64,000 nt of DNA, taken from assembly GCF_000802155.2 (NCBI RefSeq), contig NZ_JQGJ02000001.1, forward strand, positions 186,001 to 250,000, written 5' to 3'. This stretch comes from Pseudomonas frederiksbergensis (GTDB lineage: Bacteria > Pseudomonadota > Gammaproteobacteria > Pseudomonadales > Pseudomonadaceae). The translations under genes were made by a program, and so were the position numbers. The notes beneath the pieces were generated by a model, which did no database searches, was not told the origin of the DNA, and saw only the letters and a list, made by a program, of their open reading frames with translations. Positions 51,705 through 58,924 of the stretch are shown here, piece after piece (position 1 is the first letter of the stretch; each line of letters begins with the position of its first letter).

Positions 51705-51916
51705 TCACATATGTTTTTTCGTTACTGGGCTTGACTTATATAAGCCTGATGATAATGGCGTATCCCCATGCAAAAAATGGCCAAAGTATTGTAGTGGCCG
51801 GACCATGGTGGTGCCTCTATAAGAATAGCTATAAAGAAAGCGTTGGAAATCTCTGCAATTTTGGCAGAGTCATCCTAGGACTCGACCTAATCCTTCTTGC
51901 TTTTATTTATTTATAG
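51701..51916 (+). CDS. Small membrane protein, candidate immunity protein of the Rhs tip
   Basis: This 71-residue protein has two hydrophobic segments (residues about 2-20 and 54-71) with a short soluble loop containing WWCLYKNSYKES. The ATG at 51701 overlaps the Rhs stop (ATGA). Rhs tips are usually followed at once by a gene for a specific immunity protein, and membrane immunity proteins usually protect against pore-forming or membrane-acting toxins. Nothing more specific can be said, as I do not recognise the family. It is AT-rich, like the Rhs tip. Confidence 0.6.
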   Translation: MITYVFSLLGLTYISLMIMAYPHAKNGQSIVVAGPWWCLYKNSYKESVGNLCNFGRVILGLDLILLAFIYL

Positions 51917-51974
51917 CGACACCAAAACGGTTTCTGTATCAGACATCGCTTCATAGGGAGCGACCTTCAAAGGG

Positions 51975-52017
51975 CCAGCCGCCAACAGCACTCTGAAAAC
52001 GACGGCTGGTGCTTTTT
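51975..52017 (+). terminator. Terminator-like hairpin after the Rhs tip/immunity pair
   Basis: CCAGCCG (51975) pairs with CGGCTGG (52003) across a loop of about 21 bases, followed by TGCTTTTT. A T-run directly after the stem fits plus-strand intrinsic termination; the long loop makes it uncertain. Confidence 0.45.
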
Positions 52018-52021
52018 GGTC

Positions 52022-52951
52022 TTACGGGCCAGCAGGCAAAGGTTTCGAGGCATCCCCCTGGGCGTCCTTGCGCAACGCATTGGCAACCAGTGTAAATGCA
52101 GGTGACGGTTGTCGCCGGCTCGGATAGTACAAATAGTAGCCGGAGAATGGCGGGCACCACGCTTCCAATACCCGCACCAACCGACCCTCCTGAAGGTACG
52201 GTTCAAATTCTTCTTCCGGCAGGTAGGCAATGCCCAGCCCGGCCACTGCCGCCTGCACGATGTGCGTCGACGTGTTGAAGATGAGCTGGCCGTCCACCCG
52301 CACGTTTACTTGCTTGCCGCGTTGCTCGAAATCCCAGACATAGAGCCCGCCGGAGGTCGGCATGCGCTGGTTGATACAGCGATGGTTCATCAGGTCGCGA
52401 GGATGCCCGGGGATGGGGCGGCTGGCGAAGTACTCTGGCGAAGCCACGGCGCCCATCCGCAAGGGTGGGCCGATCGGCACCGCCACCATGTCCTTGTCGA
52501 TGGTGTCGCCCAAACGCACCCCTGCATCGAAACGGTCGGCGACGATGTCACGAAAGCCGTAGCTGACATCAAACTCGACGTTGATATCCGGGTAGTCGTG
52601 CAGCAACCCGGTCAGTTTCGGCAGCAAGGTGGTGCGCAAGACATGGTCGCCGCAGGTGATGCGGACGATGCCGGCGGGCTTGTCGCGCATTTCCGTGAGC
52701 CTATCCAACTCGGTTTCGATCTCATCGAAACGATTGCCGATGGCGTGCAGCAGGCGTTCGCCCGCAATGGTCGGCGAAACGCTGCGGGTGGTCCGCGTGA
52801 GCAAGCGGATCTGCAGGCGTGCTTCAAGACCACTGATCGCCTGGCTCAGAGCCGACTGGGTGACGCCCAATGCGCCGGCAGCGCGGGTGAAGCTGCCCTC
52901 CCTCGCCACCGTGACGAAAGACAGCAGATCGTTGAGATTTCTTTTGACCAT
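52022..52951 (-). CDS. LysR-family transcriptional regulator
   Basis: This 309-residue regulator has an N-terminal winged helix-turn-helix (FVTVAREGSFTRAAGALGVTQSALSQAISGLE, residues about 12-44) and a C-terminal substrate-binding domain. The late VLEAWCPPFSGYYLYYPSRRQPSPAF segment is typical of the subgroup that acts on aldehyde, quinone or reductase genes. It diverges from a cyclophilin-like protein and a hydrolase gene, which are its likely targets; the gap is about 98 bases and AT-rich, with TTAAGCATTAATTAGC as a possible operator. Confidence 0.92.
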   Translation of the reverse strand: MVKRNLNDLLSFVTVAREGSFTRAAGALGVTQSALSQAISGLEARLQIRLLTRTTRSVSPTIAGERLLHAIGNRFDEIETELDRLTEMRDKPAGIVRITCGDHVLRTTLLPKLTGLLHDYPDINVEFDVSYGFRDIVADRFDAGVRLGDTIDKDMVAVPIGPPLRMGAVASPEYFASRPIPGHPRDLMNHRCINQRMPTSGGLYVWDFEQRGKQVNVRVDGQLIFNTSTHIVQAAVAGLGIAYLPEEEFEPYLQEGRLVRVLEAWCPPFSGYYLYYPSRRQPSPAFTLVANALRKDAQGDASKPLPAGP

Positions 52952-53049
52952 GGCGAAAGCACTTCAAGCGGATTGATTAGCCACGCTTATAACCCTGTTA
53001 AGCATTAATTAGCTAGTCGCACCACTGCCCACCGGTCACCATGTGCCCC

Positions 53050-53526
53050 ATGAATAGAAACCCATGGACAACTGCGATGAGGTCGGCCCGGCTTTTGTTG
53101 TTGCTGGTGATGCTCGTGCTTGGCAGCTACGCAACGATCAACGGCGCCGCGTCGGCATCTTCCGCAACGGAGGAAACGGCTATGTGGATGAGCGTCGGTG
53201 AACAGCGCTTCGCCATCACCTTGACCGACAGCGCTGCCGCCCGGGCGCTTGCCGGGCTATTGCCGCTGGCGCTGGAGATGAGCGATCTCAATCGCAACGA
53301 GAAATACGCAACCCTACCCCAACCGCTACCCGCCAAGGCGAGCAGGCCGGGAACGATCCGCAACGGTGACCTGATGCTGTACGGCAAGGACACCCTGGTC
53401 GTGTTCTACAAGGACTTCGACTCAACCTACGCGTATACGCGCCTGGGTCATATCAACGACGCCTCTGGTCTCGCCCAAGCCCTGGGGCCGGAGTCCGTGA
53501 AAGTGACGTTTACCCACGATCGATAA
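53050..53526 (+). CDS. Secreted cyclophilin-like fold protein
   Basis: This 158-residue protein has an N-terminal membrane/signal segment (residues about 14-35, RLLLLLVMLVLGSYATI). A cyclophilin-like beta-barrel follows, with the usual MWMSVGEQRFAITLTDSAAARAL start and GDLMLYGKDTLVVFYKDF middle. This family (cyclophilin_like) lacks the catalytic prolyl isomerase residues and is of unknown function. I prefer the ATG at 53050 over that at 53041. It is separated by 19 bases from the hydrolase gene, suggesting a two-gene unit under the LysR regulator. Confidence 0.8.
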   Translation: MNRNPWTTAMRSARLLLLLVMLVLGSYATINGAASASSATEETAMWMSVGEQRFAITLTDSAAARALAGLLPLALEMSDLNRNEKYATLPQPLPAKASRPGTIRNGDLMLYGKDTLVVFYKDFDSTYAYTRLGHINDASGLAQALGPESVKVTFTHDR

Positions 53527-53545
53527 CCCACATCGACAGGCCCCC

Positions 53546-54574
53546 ATGAAAAAAATCCTCGTTTTATTAACGCTTTTCGTCACGTCTCTTTCAGCGATAG
53601 GAGCCGATATGTCCAACGGCGCAGACAACTTCTACACCAGCGATGAAGTGACCGTGCAAAAGGTCAATTTCAAGAACCAGTATCAAATGAACGTCGCGGG
53701 CAACCTGTTCATCCCGAAAAAACTCAACGGCAAGACCAGCAATCCGGCAATTGTCGTGGGCCACCCGATGGGGGCGGTTAAGGAGCAAAGCGCCAATCTC
53801 TATGCCACGAAGATGGCGGAAAAAGGCTTCGTGACGCTTTCCCTGGACCTCTCATTCTGGGGCGAAAGCGAGGGGCGGCCACGCAACGCGGTCTCGCCGG
53901 ATATCTACGCCGAGGACTTCAGCGCCGCCGTGGATTTTCTCAGCGCCCAGCCTTTCGTCGACAAGGAGCGGATTGGCGTCATCGGCATCTGTGGCAGCGG
54001 CAGCTTCGTGATCAGCGCCGCCAAGATCGACCCACGCATGAAAGCCATTGCGACTGTGAGCATGTATGACATGGGCGGCGTCAATCGCAACGGGTTGAAG
54101 CACTCCCAGACGCTCGATCAACGCCGAGCCATCATTGCCCAAGCAACACAGCAGCGTAACGTGGAGTTCGCTGGCGGTGAAACGCTGTACACCAGCGGTA
54201 CGGTGCATCAGTTGGATGAAAATACCCATCCGATCCAACGCGAATTCTTCGATTTCTACCGCACGCCACGCGGCGAGTTCACGCCATCGAGCTCGTCCAG
54301 GGACCTGACCACGCACCCGACGCTGACCAGCAACATCAAGTTCATGAACTTCTACCCACTCAATGACATCGAGACCATTTCGCCCCATCCGATGCTCTTC
54401 ATCGCGGGCGCCGATGCGCACTCCAGGGAATTCAGCGAAGAGGCCTACAAGCTTGCCGGTCAGCCCAAGGAACTGGTGATCATTCCTGGGGCCGGGCATG
54501 TCGATCTGTATGATCGGGTCGATCTGATTCCTTTCGATAAGTTGACGCGCTTCTTCCAGAGCAATCTGAAGTGA
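53546..54574 (+). CDS. Secreted alpha/beta hydrolase with Cys at the nucleophile elbow
   Basis: This 342-residue alpha/beta hydrolase has a signal peptide (residues 1 to about 20). The fold is of the dienelactone hydrolase/YcjY type: VVGHPMGAVKEQ near residue 72, LDLSFWGESEGRP, a nucleophile elbow GICGSGSF with Cys in place of Ser, FIAGADAHSREF with an Asp and AGHVDLYD with the His. The elbow Cys is as in dienelactone hydrolase. The substrate is unknown. It is in one unit with the cyclophilin-like gene. Confidence 0.85.
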   Translation: MKKILVLLTLFVTSLSAIGADMSNGADNFYTSDEVTVQKVNFKNQYQMNVAGNLFIPKKLNGKTSNPAIVVGHPMGAVKEQSANLYATKMAEKGFVTLSLDLSFWGESEGRPRNAVSPDIYAEDFSAAVDFLSAQPFVDKERIGVIGICGSGSFVISAAKIDPRMKAIATVSMYDMGGVNRNGLKHSQTLDQRRAIIAQATQQRNVEFAGGETLYTSGTVHQLDENTHPIQREFFDFYRTPRGEFTPSSSSRDLTTHPTLTSNIKFMNFYPLNDIETISPHPMLFIAGADAHSREFSEEAYKLAGQPKELVIIPGAGHVDLYDRVDLIPFDKLTRFFQSNLK

Positions 54575-54587
54575 CCCCTGTTCCAGC

Positions 54588-54609
54588 CCGATAAGGCCCT
54601 CCTTATCGG
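54588..54609. terminator. Convergent hairpin between hydrolase and XRE-type regulator
   Basis: CCGATAAGG-CCCT-CCTTATCGG is a perfect 9-base stem with a 4-base loop. It lies exactly between the stops at 54574 and 54610, so it could end both transcripts. No strong T-run follows on either side. Confidence 0.6.
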
Positions 54610-55344
54610 TTAACCCCGCTTCAGCCTCCTGAACGCCTGCGGCTCCCAGACGCGCATCGCCAGCAACAAGGCAGTCCCCCGTTTTTCGGACAGCGGCGCG
54701 GCCAACGATTCGTCGTGAAGCGCCGCCAGCTTGCTGCGCAATTTGTGGATTTCGGCTTGCAACTGGGCGTAAGCGGGATGGGTCAGCATGCCATGGGCGA
54801 AGTGCAGGGTTTCGTCGGGGCTGTCGAATCGGCTGGCCATGAAGTCCGGCAAGCCCTGTTTGAGGAAGAACCCTCGGATAGGGCCGTCCGGCAGCCAATC
54901 AAAATCCCGCGCTACCAGCAGCCTGATGCGATTTCCCGGCTTCAGGTCCGCCAGTCCCATCCGTTCCAGCACAATCAAGTGGCTGATGCATTCGGCTTTG
55001 GTAACGCTGTAGGCAGACACGATGTCGTCCAGCGACCAGTGATTCAGCGCACACACCGCCACCAGCAAGAGCTTTTCGTTCGAAACCAGTTGCGCTTCCT
55101 GTTCCCGCGCCAGCATTTGCAGGCGTGGGGTTGATCGCTCCGCCTCCTCAAGCAATTCAGCCATCGTCATGCCCAGCAGTTCACAGAGCTGGGCCAGGCG
55201 TTCGACTGTCAGGCGTCCGCTGGCCAACAGGCGTTTTACACTGGGCTCCGACAAGTCGAGCGCTTGGGCCACGTCGCGATAGGTCAGGCCGGCAGCCTTG
55301 AGGCGCTTTTTCAGGGTGGAGATGAGTTGGACAATTTGAGTCAT
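54610..55344 (-). CDS. XRE-type helix-turn-helix regulator
   Basis: This 244-residue protein starts with a Cro/C1-type helix-turn-helix (LTYRDVAQALDLSEPSVKRLLASGRLTVERLAQLCELLG, residues about 20-58). A larger helical C-terminal part follows, with a possible winged segment (LVARDFDWLPDGPIRGFFLKQGLPDF). It diverges from the YebB-like gene, with 80 bases between. Its target is unknown. Confidence 0.85.
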   Translation of the reverse strand: MTQIVQLISTLKKRLKAAGLTYRDVAQALDLSEPSVKRLLASGRLTVERLAQLCELLGMTMAELLEEAERSTPRLQMLAREQEAQLVSNEKLLLVAVCALNHWSLDDIVSAYSVTKAECISHLIVLERMGLADLKPGNRIRLLVARDFDWLPDGPIRGFFLKQGLPDFMASRFDSPDETLHFAHGMLTHPAYAQLQAEIHKLRSKLAALHDESLAAPLSEKRGTALLLAMRVWEPQAFRRLKRG

Positions 55345-55424
55345 AAGTATTGATATCCGATACCGTTGGTATAAGCTTAGCGAAATTATGATTAGAACGT
55401 TGCGAAATACGCCACCTCCTCCCC

Positions 55425-56078
55425 ATGCTGAAAACTCCAGACAGCCGAGCGACCAGCATGTTTATCAACAAAACCGCAGCACTTGATTCCCCAGCACCCG
55501 GTGGGCCACTCGCGGATGACCTGCGAATTGGCGACATGGTGTTTATCCGCGTCACCGCACGCCCGTTCCTGGAGGTCGCCAACGCGACGAACGCATGGAC
55601 AAACCACGTGGGCGTGGTGGTCGACGACAGCGGCGATGAGCCGTTGATTGCCGAAAGTACCTTTCCGTTTTCACGCACCACCTCGCTCTCTCGCTTCCTC
55701 CAGCGCTCCGAGCACGGGCATTGCGCAATCGCGAGGCTCACGCGCTCTCTCACCGACACGCAACGCAAGGCGCTGAAAAAGGCCGCTGATCATCGGCTAG
55801 GCACGTTTTACGACACCGGTTTCAACATCAGCTCGCGGCGCCAGTTCTGTTCTCGTTTCGTTCGTGAGGTCATCGAAGAAGCGACCAATATCCAGGTCGG
55901 ACACGTGGAAACGTTCGCGACCTTGCTGCAAGACAATGCTGATCCAAATCTCGCGTTCTGGCGGCTGTGGTACTTTGGCCGGATTCCTTGGCAACGCCGT
56001 ACCGTCACGCCGGCAAGCCTGCTTCGAAGCCCGGCGGTACAGATCATTTTCGATTCCCAACTCAAGGGTGCCGCATGA
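55425..56078 (+). CDS. YebB-like permuted papain-fold cysteine hydrolase
   Basis: This 217-residue protein is of the YebB/YiiX branch of the NlpC/P60 superfamily (permuted papain fold). The early GDMVFIRV segment and the WTNHVGVVVDD segment carry the His, and the RRQFCSRFVREVIEEA segment carries the Cys nucleophile. No signal peptide is visible. Such proteins are thought to hydrolyse lipids or amide bonds; the substrate is unknown. The stop overlaps an ATG (56075) that begins a 30-codon twin-arginine-like stub. Confidence 0.8.
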   Translation: MLKTPDSRATSMFINKTAALDSPAPGGPLADDLRIGDMVFIRVTARPFLEVANATNAWTNHVGVVVDDSGDEPLIAESTFPFSRTTSLSRFLQRSEHGHCAIARLTRSLTDTQRKALKKAADHRLGTFYDTGFNISSRRQFCSRFVREVIEEATNIQVGHVETFATLLQDNADPNLAFWRLWYFGRIPWQRRTVTPASLLRSPAVQIIFDSQLKGAA

Positions 56079-56167
56079 TCGATGACGTGAAAGCGCCATC
56101 CGCTTCAAGGTCACCAGCCTGCCTCACCCGGCGCAGCCTGCTTCAGGTGGGCATGACCGGGGCGTGA
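56075..56167 (+). pseudogene. 30-codon stub with twin-arginine signal motif
   Basis: After an ATGA overlap with the YebB-like gene, 30 codons read MIDDVKAPS...TRRSLLQVGMTGA and stop at 56165-56167. TRRSLLQVG is the twin-arginine (Tat) motif of exported cofactor proteins. The rest of the protein is missing; the next frame goes on for about 36 codons (TKLPGGPLIRKDG) without recognisable similarity. It looks like the surviving start of a deleted Tat substrate. Confidence 0.5.
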
Positions 56168-56358
56168 CCAAACTCCCCGGCGGCCCGTTGATTCGCAAGG
56201 ATGGGATAAGTATTACCTGGAGTAGTGTCAGATTGAGTGATGCACGCAGCCGATGCCGAAATCGGGACGAGGCCTAGCCATTGCCCATATTCCTGCTTAT
56301 GCGGTTCCGACTCGTATTACCGCGGCTGCTGAACCCGGTACTCACGAGGAAACAAACC

Positions 56359-56556
56359 ATGGAAAGAAGCCGCGCCTGGCGGCGTACGCAGGCCCGTCGT
56401 AAACACGGTAATGACAAACCGGCTCGTCGGCCGGAGTTCAAGCCGGAAAAAAACTGGAAGCTCATGTATACCCGTGCCGACAAGCTCGCCAGGGCACGTC
56501 AACTCGGCATGAGCTATCCCATCAGCAGCACTCGCCAACTGTTGGATCAAGTGTGA
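56359..56556 (+). CDS. Small basic protein coupled to a phosphatase-like gene
   Basis: This 65-residue protein is very basic and rich in Arg and Lys in its first half (RAWRRTQARRKHGNDKPARR). A helical end (RADKLARARQLGMSYPISSTRQLLDQV) follows. The start is fixed by GAGGAAA at 56346-56352. The stop overlaps the GTG start of the next gene (GTGA), so both are translated together. The function is unknown; binding to nucleic acid or to the phosphatase partner is a guess. Confidence 0.75.
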   Translation: MERSRAWRRTQARRKHGNDKPARRPEFKPEKNWKLMYTRADKLARARQLGMSYPISSTRQLLDQV

Positions 56557-56879
56557 CAAACCTTCTGTTCGTCTGCAGTCGTAACCAGTGGCGCAGCCCC
56601 ACGGCGGAGGCAATCTGGCGCCGCCGCCCGGGCTTCAGTGTCCGCTCGGCGGGCACCAGCCCTAACGCGCGCAGGCACATCGGCCCAGCGGACATTCGCT
56701 GGGCCGACATCATTTTTGTCATGGAACGCAAACACCTGAATCGCTTGCAGGCCGAATATTCCCGACTGCTTGAATACAAGCGGATCCATACCTTGGATAT
56801 TCCCGACGACTATCGCTACATGGATCCGGAGTTGGTAGACATACTCGAAGACGCGGTGAAGCGTCATCTCAGCGTTTAA
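56553..56879 (+). CDS. Low-molecular-weight tyrosine phosphatase-like protein (short form)
   Basis: This 108-residue protein keeps the LMW-PTP P-loop FVCSRNQWRSPTAE, with the catalytic C-x5-R (CSRNQWR). SAGTSPNARRHI is also typical. It is shorter than the usual 150, and the general-acid DP loop is doubtful (YMDPELV is the candidate). The start is a GTG overlapping the stop of the small basic gene. The role is unknown. Similar short LMW-PTP-like proteins are common in Proteobacteria. Confidence 0.78.
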   Translation: MTNLLFVCSRNQWRSPTAEAIWRRRPGFSVRSAGTSPNARRHIGPADIRWADIIFVMERKHLNRLQAEYSRLLEYKRIHTLDIPDDYRYMDPELVDILEDAVKRHLSV

Positions 56880-57210
56880 GCCAAGTGCATCGTCAACCAG
56901 GATCGAAACATCATGGATGAACGACGGGCGTAACACTGGCCTTTCGTTGCTGACGCTTGCCGGAGAACGCTGCTAGGGTCTGTACGAAATGTGTTCGCGC
57001 GAAGGCCAGACAAGGCGAAACGGGGCGAGGAAGCGCAGTGTACTGGAGTACATGAGCATTCCGAGCCCCGTTTCAACGCAGTATGGGTGAGTGCGGATAC
57101 ATTTCGTACAGAGCCTAGTGCCGAGCTACGCTCTTTGAGCAAACACGGCTAGGCAGGCCCGTGGCCGATAGTCGACTCTACACGGACCGCATTTCCAAGA
57201 GCCATTATCC
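56880..57210. other. Intergenic region holding a MITE-like element
   Basis: This 331-base gap has the palindromic element at 56973-57118. I see nothing else clear; the AraC-type gene starts at a GTG at 57211 with no strong ribosome site. Confidence 0.5.
56973..57118. mobile_element. MITE-like palindromic element, 146 bases
   Basis: The ends CTAGGGTCTGTACGAAATGT and, inverted, CTAGGCTCTGTACGAAATGT match at 19 of 20 positions. A second inner inverted pair (GAAACGGGGC and GCCCCGTTTC) makes the whole unit foldable. There is no coding frame. CTAG at both ends could be a target duplication or part of the terminal repeat. It fits a non-autonomous transposable element. Confidence 0.7.
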
Positions 57211-58080
57211 GTGCCTGAACAACCGAGCGATTTCGCTTACAAAAAACGCTTCGACGCCGTCCTGGCCTACATCGACGCCAATCTCGAAGGTGATCTTTCG
57301 GTGAAGGCGTTGAGTGACGTGGCGAACTTCTCGGCTTATCACTTCCACCGGCAGTTCACGGCGTTCATGGGCGTGCCCGTTTCGCGTTATGTGCATCTGA
57401 TGCGGCTGCGACGCGCGGCACATCAGTTGGTCGCCCTTGCCGGTTACTCGGTATTGGACGCCGCGCTGGATGCGGGTTTTAAAAGCCCCGAGGCATTTTC
57501 CAGGGCGTTCGGTCGAGCGTTCGGCATGGCGCCAAGCGTGTTCAGGAAGAACCCAAGCTGGCAGGTCTGGAATACGGTGTTTGCCATCCCCCATTTTTCA
57601 AGGAATATCCTCATGCAAGTTCGAATCATCGAACTCCCTGAAGTCAAGGTCGCCGCGCTGGAACATCGTGGACCGGCTGGGCTGGTCAACGAAAGCGTGC
57701 GCCAGTTCGTCCAATGGCGCATGCAGAGCGGGCAGTCGCCGGTGGCATCGAGCCGTACGTTCGGCATTCCCTATGGCAACCCTGATACCACACCGCCACA
57801 CGCTTTCCGCTTCGCGATCTGCGGTGAGATTAGTGGGGATGTAGCGCCGAATGCGTTCGGTGTCCAGCCGCTCATCATCCCCGGCGGACGTTACGTCGTG
57901 GTTCGCCACGTGGGGTCACCTGATCACATCGGCGAAACGATCTACCCGATCTACCGCGACTGGCTGCCCGCGAGCGGCGAAGAATTTCGCGACCAGCCGC
58001 TGTTCTTCCATTACCTGAGCGCCTATCCCGAGACGCCACAGGATCAATGGCAAACCGATGTGTATGTCCCGCTGCAATGA
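57211..58080 (+). CDS. AraC-family regulator with GyrI-like domain
   Basis: This 289-residue protein has an N-terminal AraC helix-turn-helix pair (LSVKALSDVANFSAYHFHRQFTAFMG and VLDAALDAGFKSPEAFSRAFGRAFG, residues about 30-110). A C-terminal GyrI/Rob-like effector-binding domain (VRIIELPEVKVAALEHRGPAGLVN and onwards, to about 285) follows. Such regulators sense small hydrophobic molecules and control stress or efflux genes. The start codon is a GTG. No target is adjacent except the HIT-RR-HK operon on the other strand. Confidence 0.9.
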   Translation: MPEQPSDFAYKKRFDAVLAYIDANLEGDLSVKALSDVANFSAYHFHRQFTAFMGVPVSRYVHLMRLRRAAHQLVALAGYSVLDAALDAGFKSPEAFSRAFGRAFGMAPSVFRKNPSWQVWNTVFAIPHFSRNILMQVRIIELPEVKVAALEHRGPAGLVNESVRQFVQWRMQSGQSPVASSRTFGIPYGNPDTTPPHAFRFAICGEISGDVAPNAFGVQPLIIPGGRYVVVRHVGSPDHIGETIYPIYRDWLPASGEEFRDQPLFFHYLSAYPETPQDQWQTDVYVPLQ

Positions 58081-58097
58081 GGACAAGCGCTACGGCC

Positions 58098-58541
58098 TCA
58101 GCCCCCCGAACGAATACGCCCCACCAACCGCGCCTGCAACGCCTCGAGCTCCTTCGGATCGGCTTTCCCTTGCCCGTGTACCCCAGGCGCCTGTCCTTCC
58201 CAACGCGGAACGATATGCACATGGATGTGAAAGACTGTCTGGCCAGCCGGCGCGCCGTTGAATTGGGCGATCTGCACGCCGTCCGGCTGCAACTCGTCGA
58301 CGATGACGCGGGTAAGGCGTTGCACCGCCGCCATCATCGTGCCGAGGACTGCCGGGTCGACATCGAGGATATTGCGGGCCTGGGCCGCCTTGGGAATGAC
58401 CAGCACATGGCCGCGTGATTGGGGAAAGATGTCGAGGAAGGCCAGCACATCGTCATCTTCGTAGATCTTGTAGGCAGGGGCTTCGCCGCGAAGGATCATC
58501 GCGAAGATGTTCTGGGAATCGTATTGGCCGTGCAGACTCAT
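58098..58541 (-). CDS. HIT-family protein
   Basis: This 147-residue HIT-family nucleotide hydrolase/transferase has the histidine triad HIHVHIVPRW (residues about 99-108). RGHVLVIPKAAQARN near residue 39 and the N-terminal FAMILRGEAPAYKIYEDDDVLAFLD are standard. Members act on nucleoside phosphoramidates or dinucleotides. The start overlaps the receiver protein stop (ATGA), an unusual operon position for a HIT protein. Confidence 0.9.
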   Translation of the reverse strand: MSLHGQYDSQNIFAMILRGEAPAYKIYEDDDVLAFLDIFPQSRGHVLVIPKAAQARNILDVDPAVLGTMMAAVQRLTRVIVDELQPDGVQIAQFNGAPAGQTVFHIHVHIVPRWEGQAPGVHGQGKADPKELEALQARLVGRIRSGG

Positions 58542-58924
58542 GGTTGCTCCTTGGACAGGCTTTGGTGGTTCAGGGTCAGCGCAATCTTCAACTGCAATTC
58601 GCTTTCTGAAAACGGCTTATGCAAAACCGGATACCGGGCAAACTCGGCGGGCACACCGCTGGCGCCGTATCCGGTGCTGAACAGAAATGGAATCTTACGA
58701 TCCCGCAGGATTTCGGCAACCGGAAAAACCCGCTCCCCGGCGAGGTTGACGTCCAGGATCGCCAGGTCGAACTGCGCCGTACTTGCCACTTCACGGGCCC
58801 GGGCGAGCCGCGGGACGGAGGCCACCACCTCGCACCCCAGCTCTTCGAGCATTTCCTCGATCAGCATGGCAACGGTCCCCTCGTCCTCGACGAGCAGCAC
58901 CTTGATCCCAGCAAATAACGTCAT
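58538..58924 (-). CDS. Single-domain response regulator (receiver)
   Basis: This 128-residue CheY-like receiver has acidic residues VLLVEDEGTV near residue 13, phosphoacceptor Asp in AILDVNLAG near 57, and Lys in VLHKPFSE near 103. There is no output domain, so it acts by protein contact or passes phosphate on. It lies between the histidine kinase and HIT genes with four-base overlaps on both sides. Confidence 0.93.
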   Translation of the reverse strand: MTLFAGIKVLLVEDEGTVAMLIEEMLEELGCEVVASVPRLARAREVASTAQFDLAILDVNLAGERVFPVAEILRDRKIPFLFSTGYGASGVPAEFARYPVLHKPFSESELQLKIALTLNHQSLSKEQP

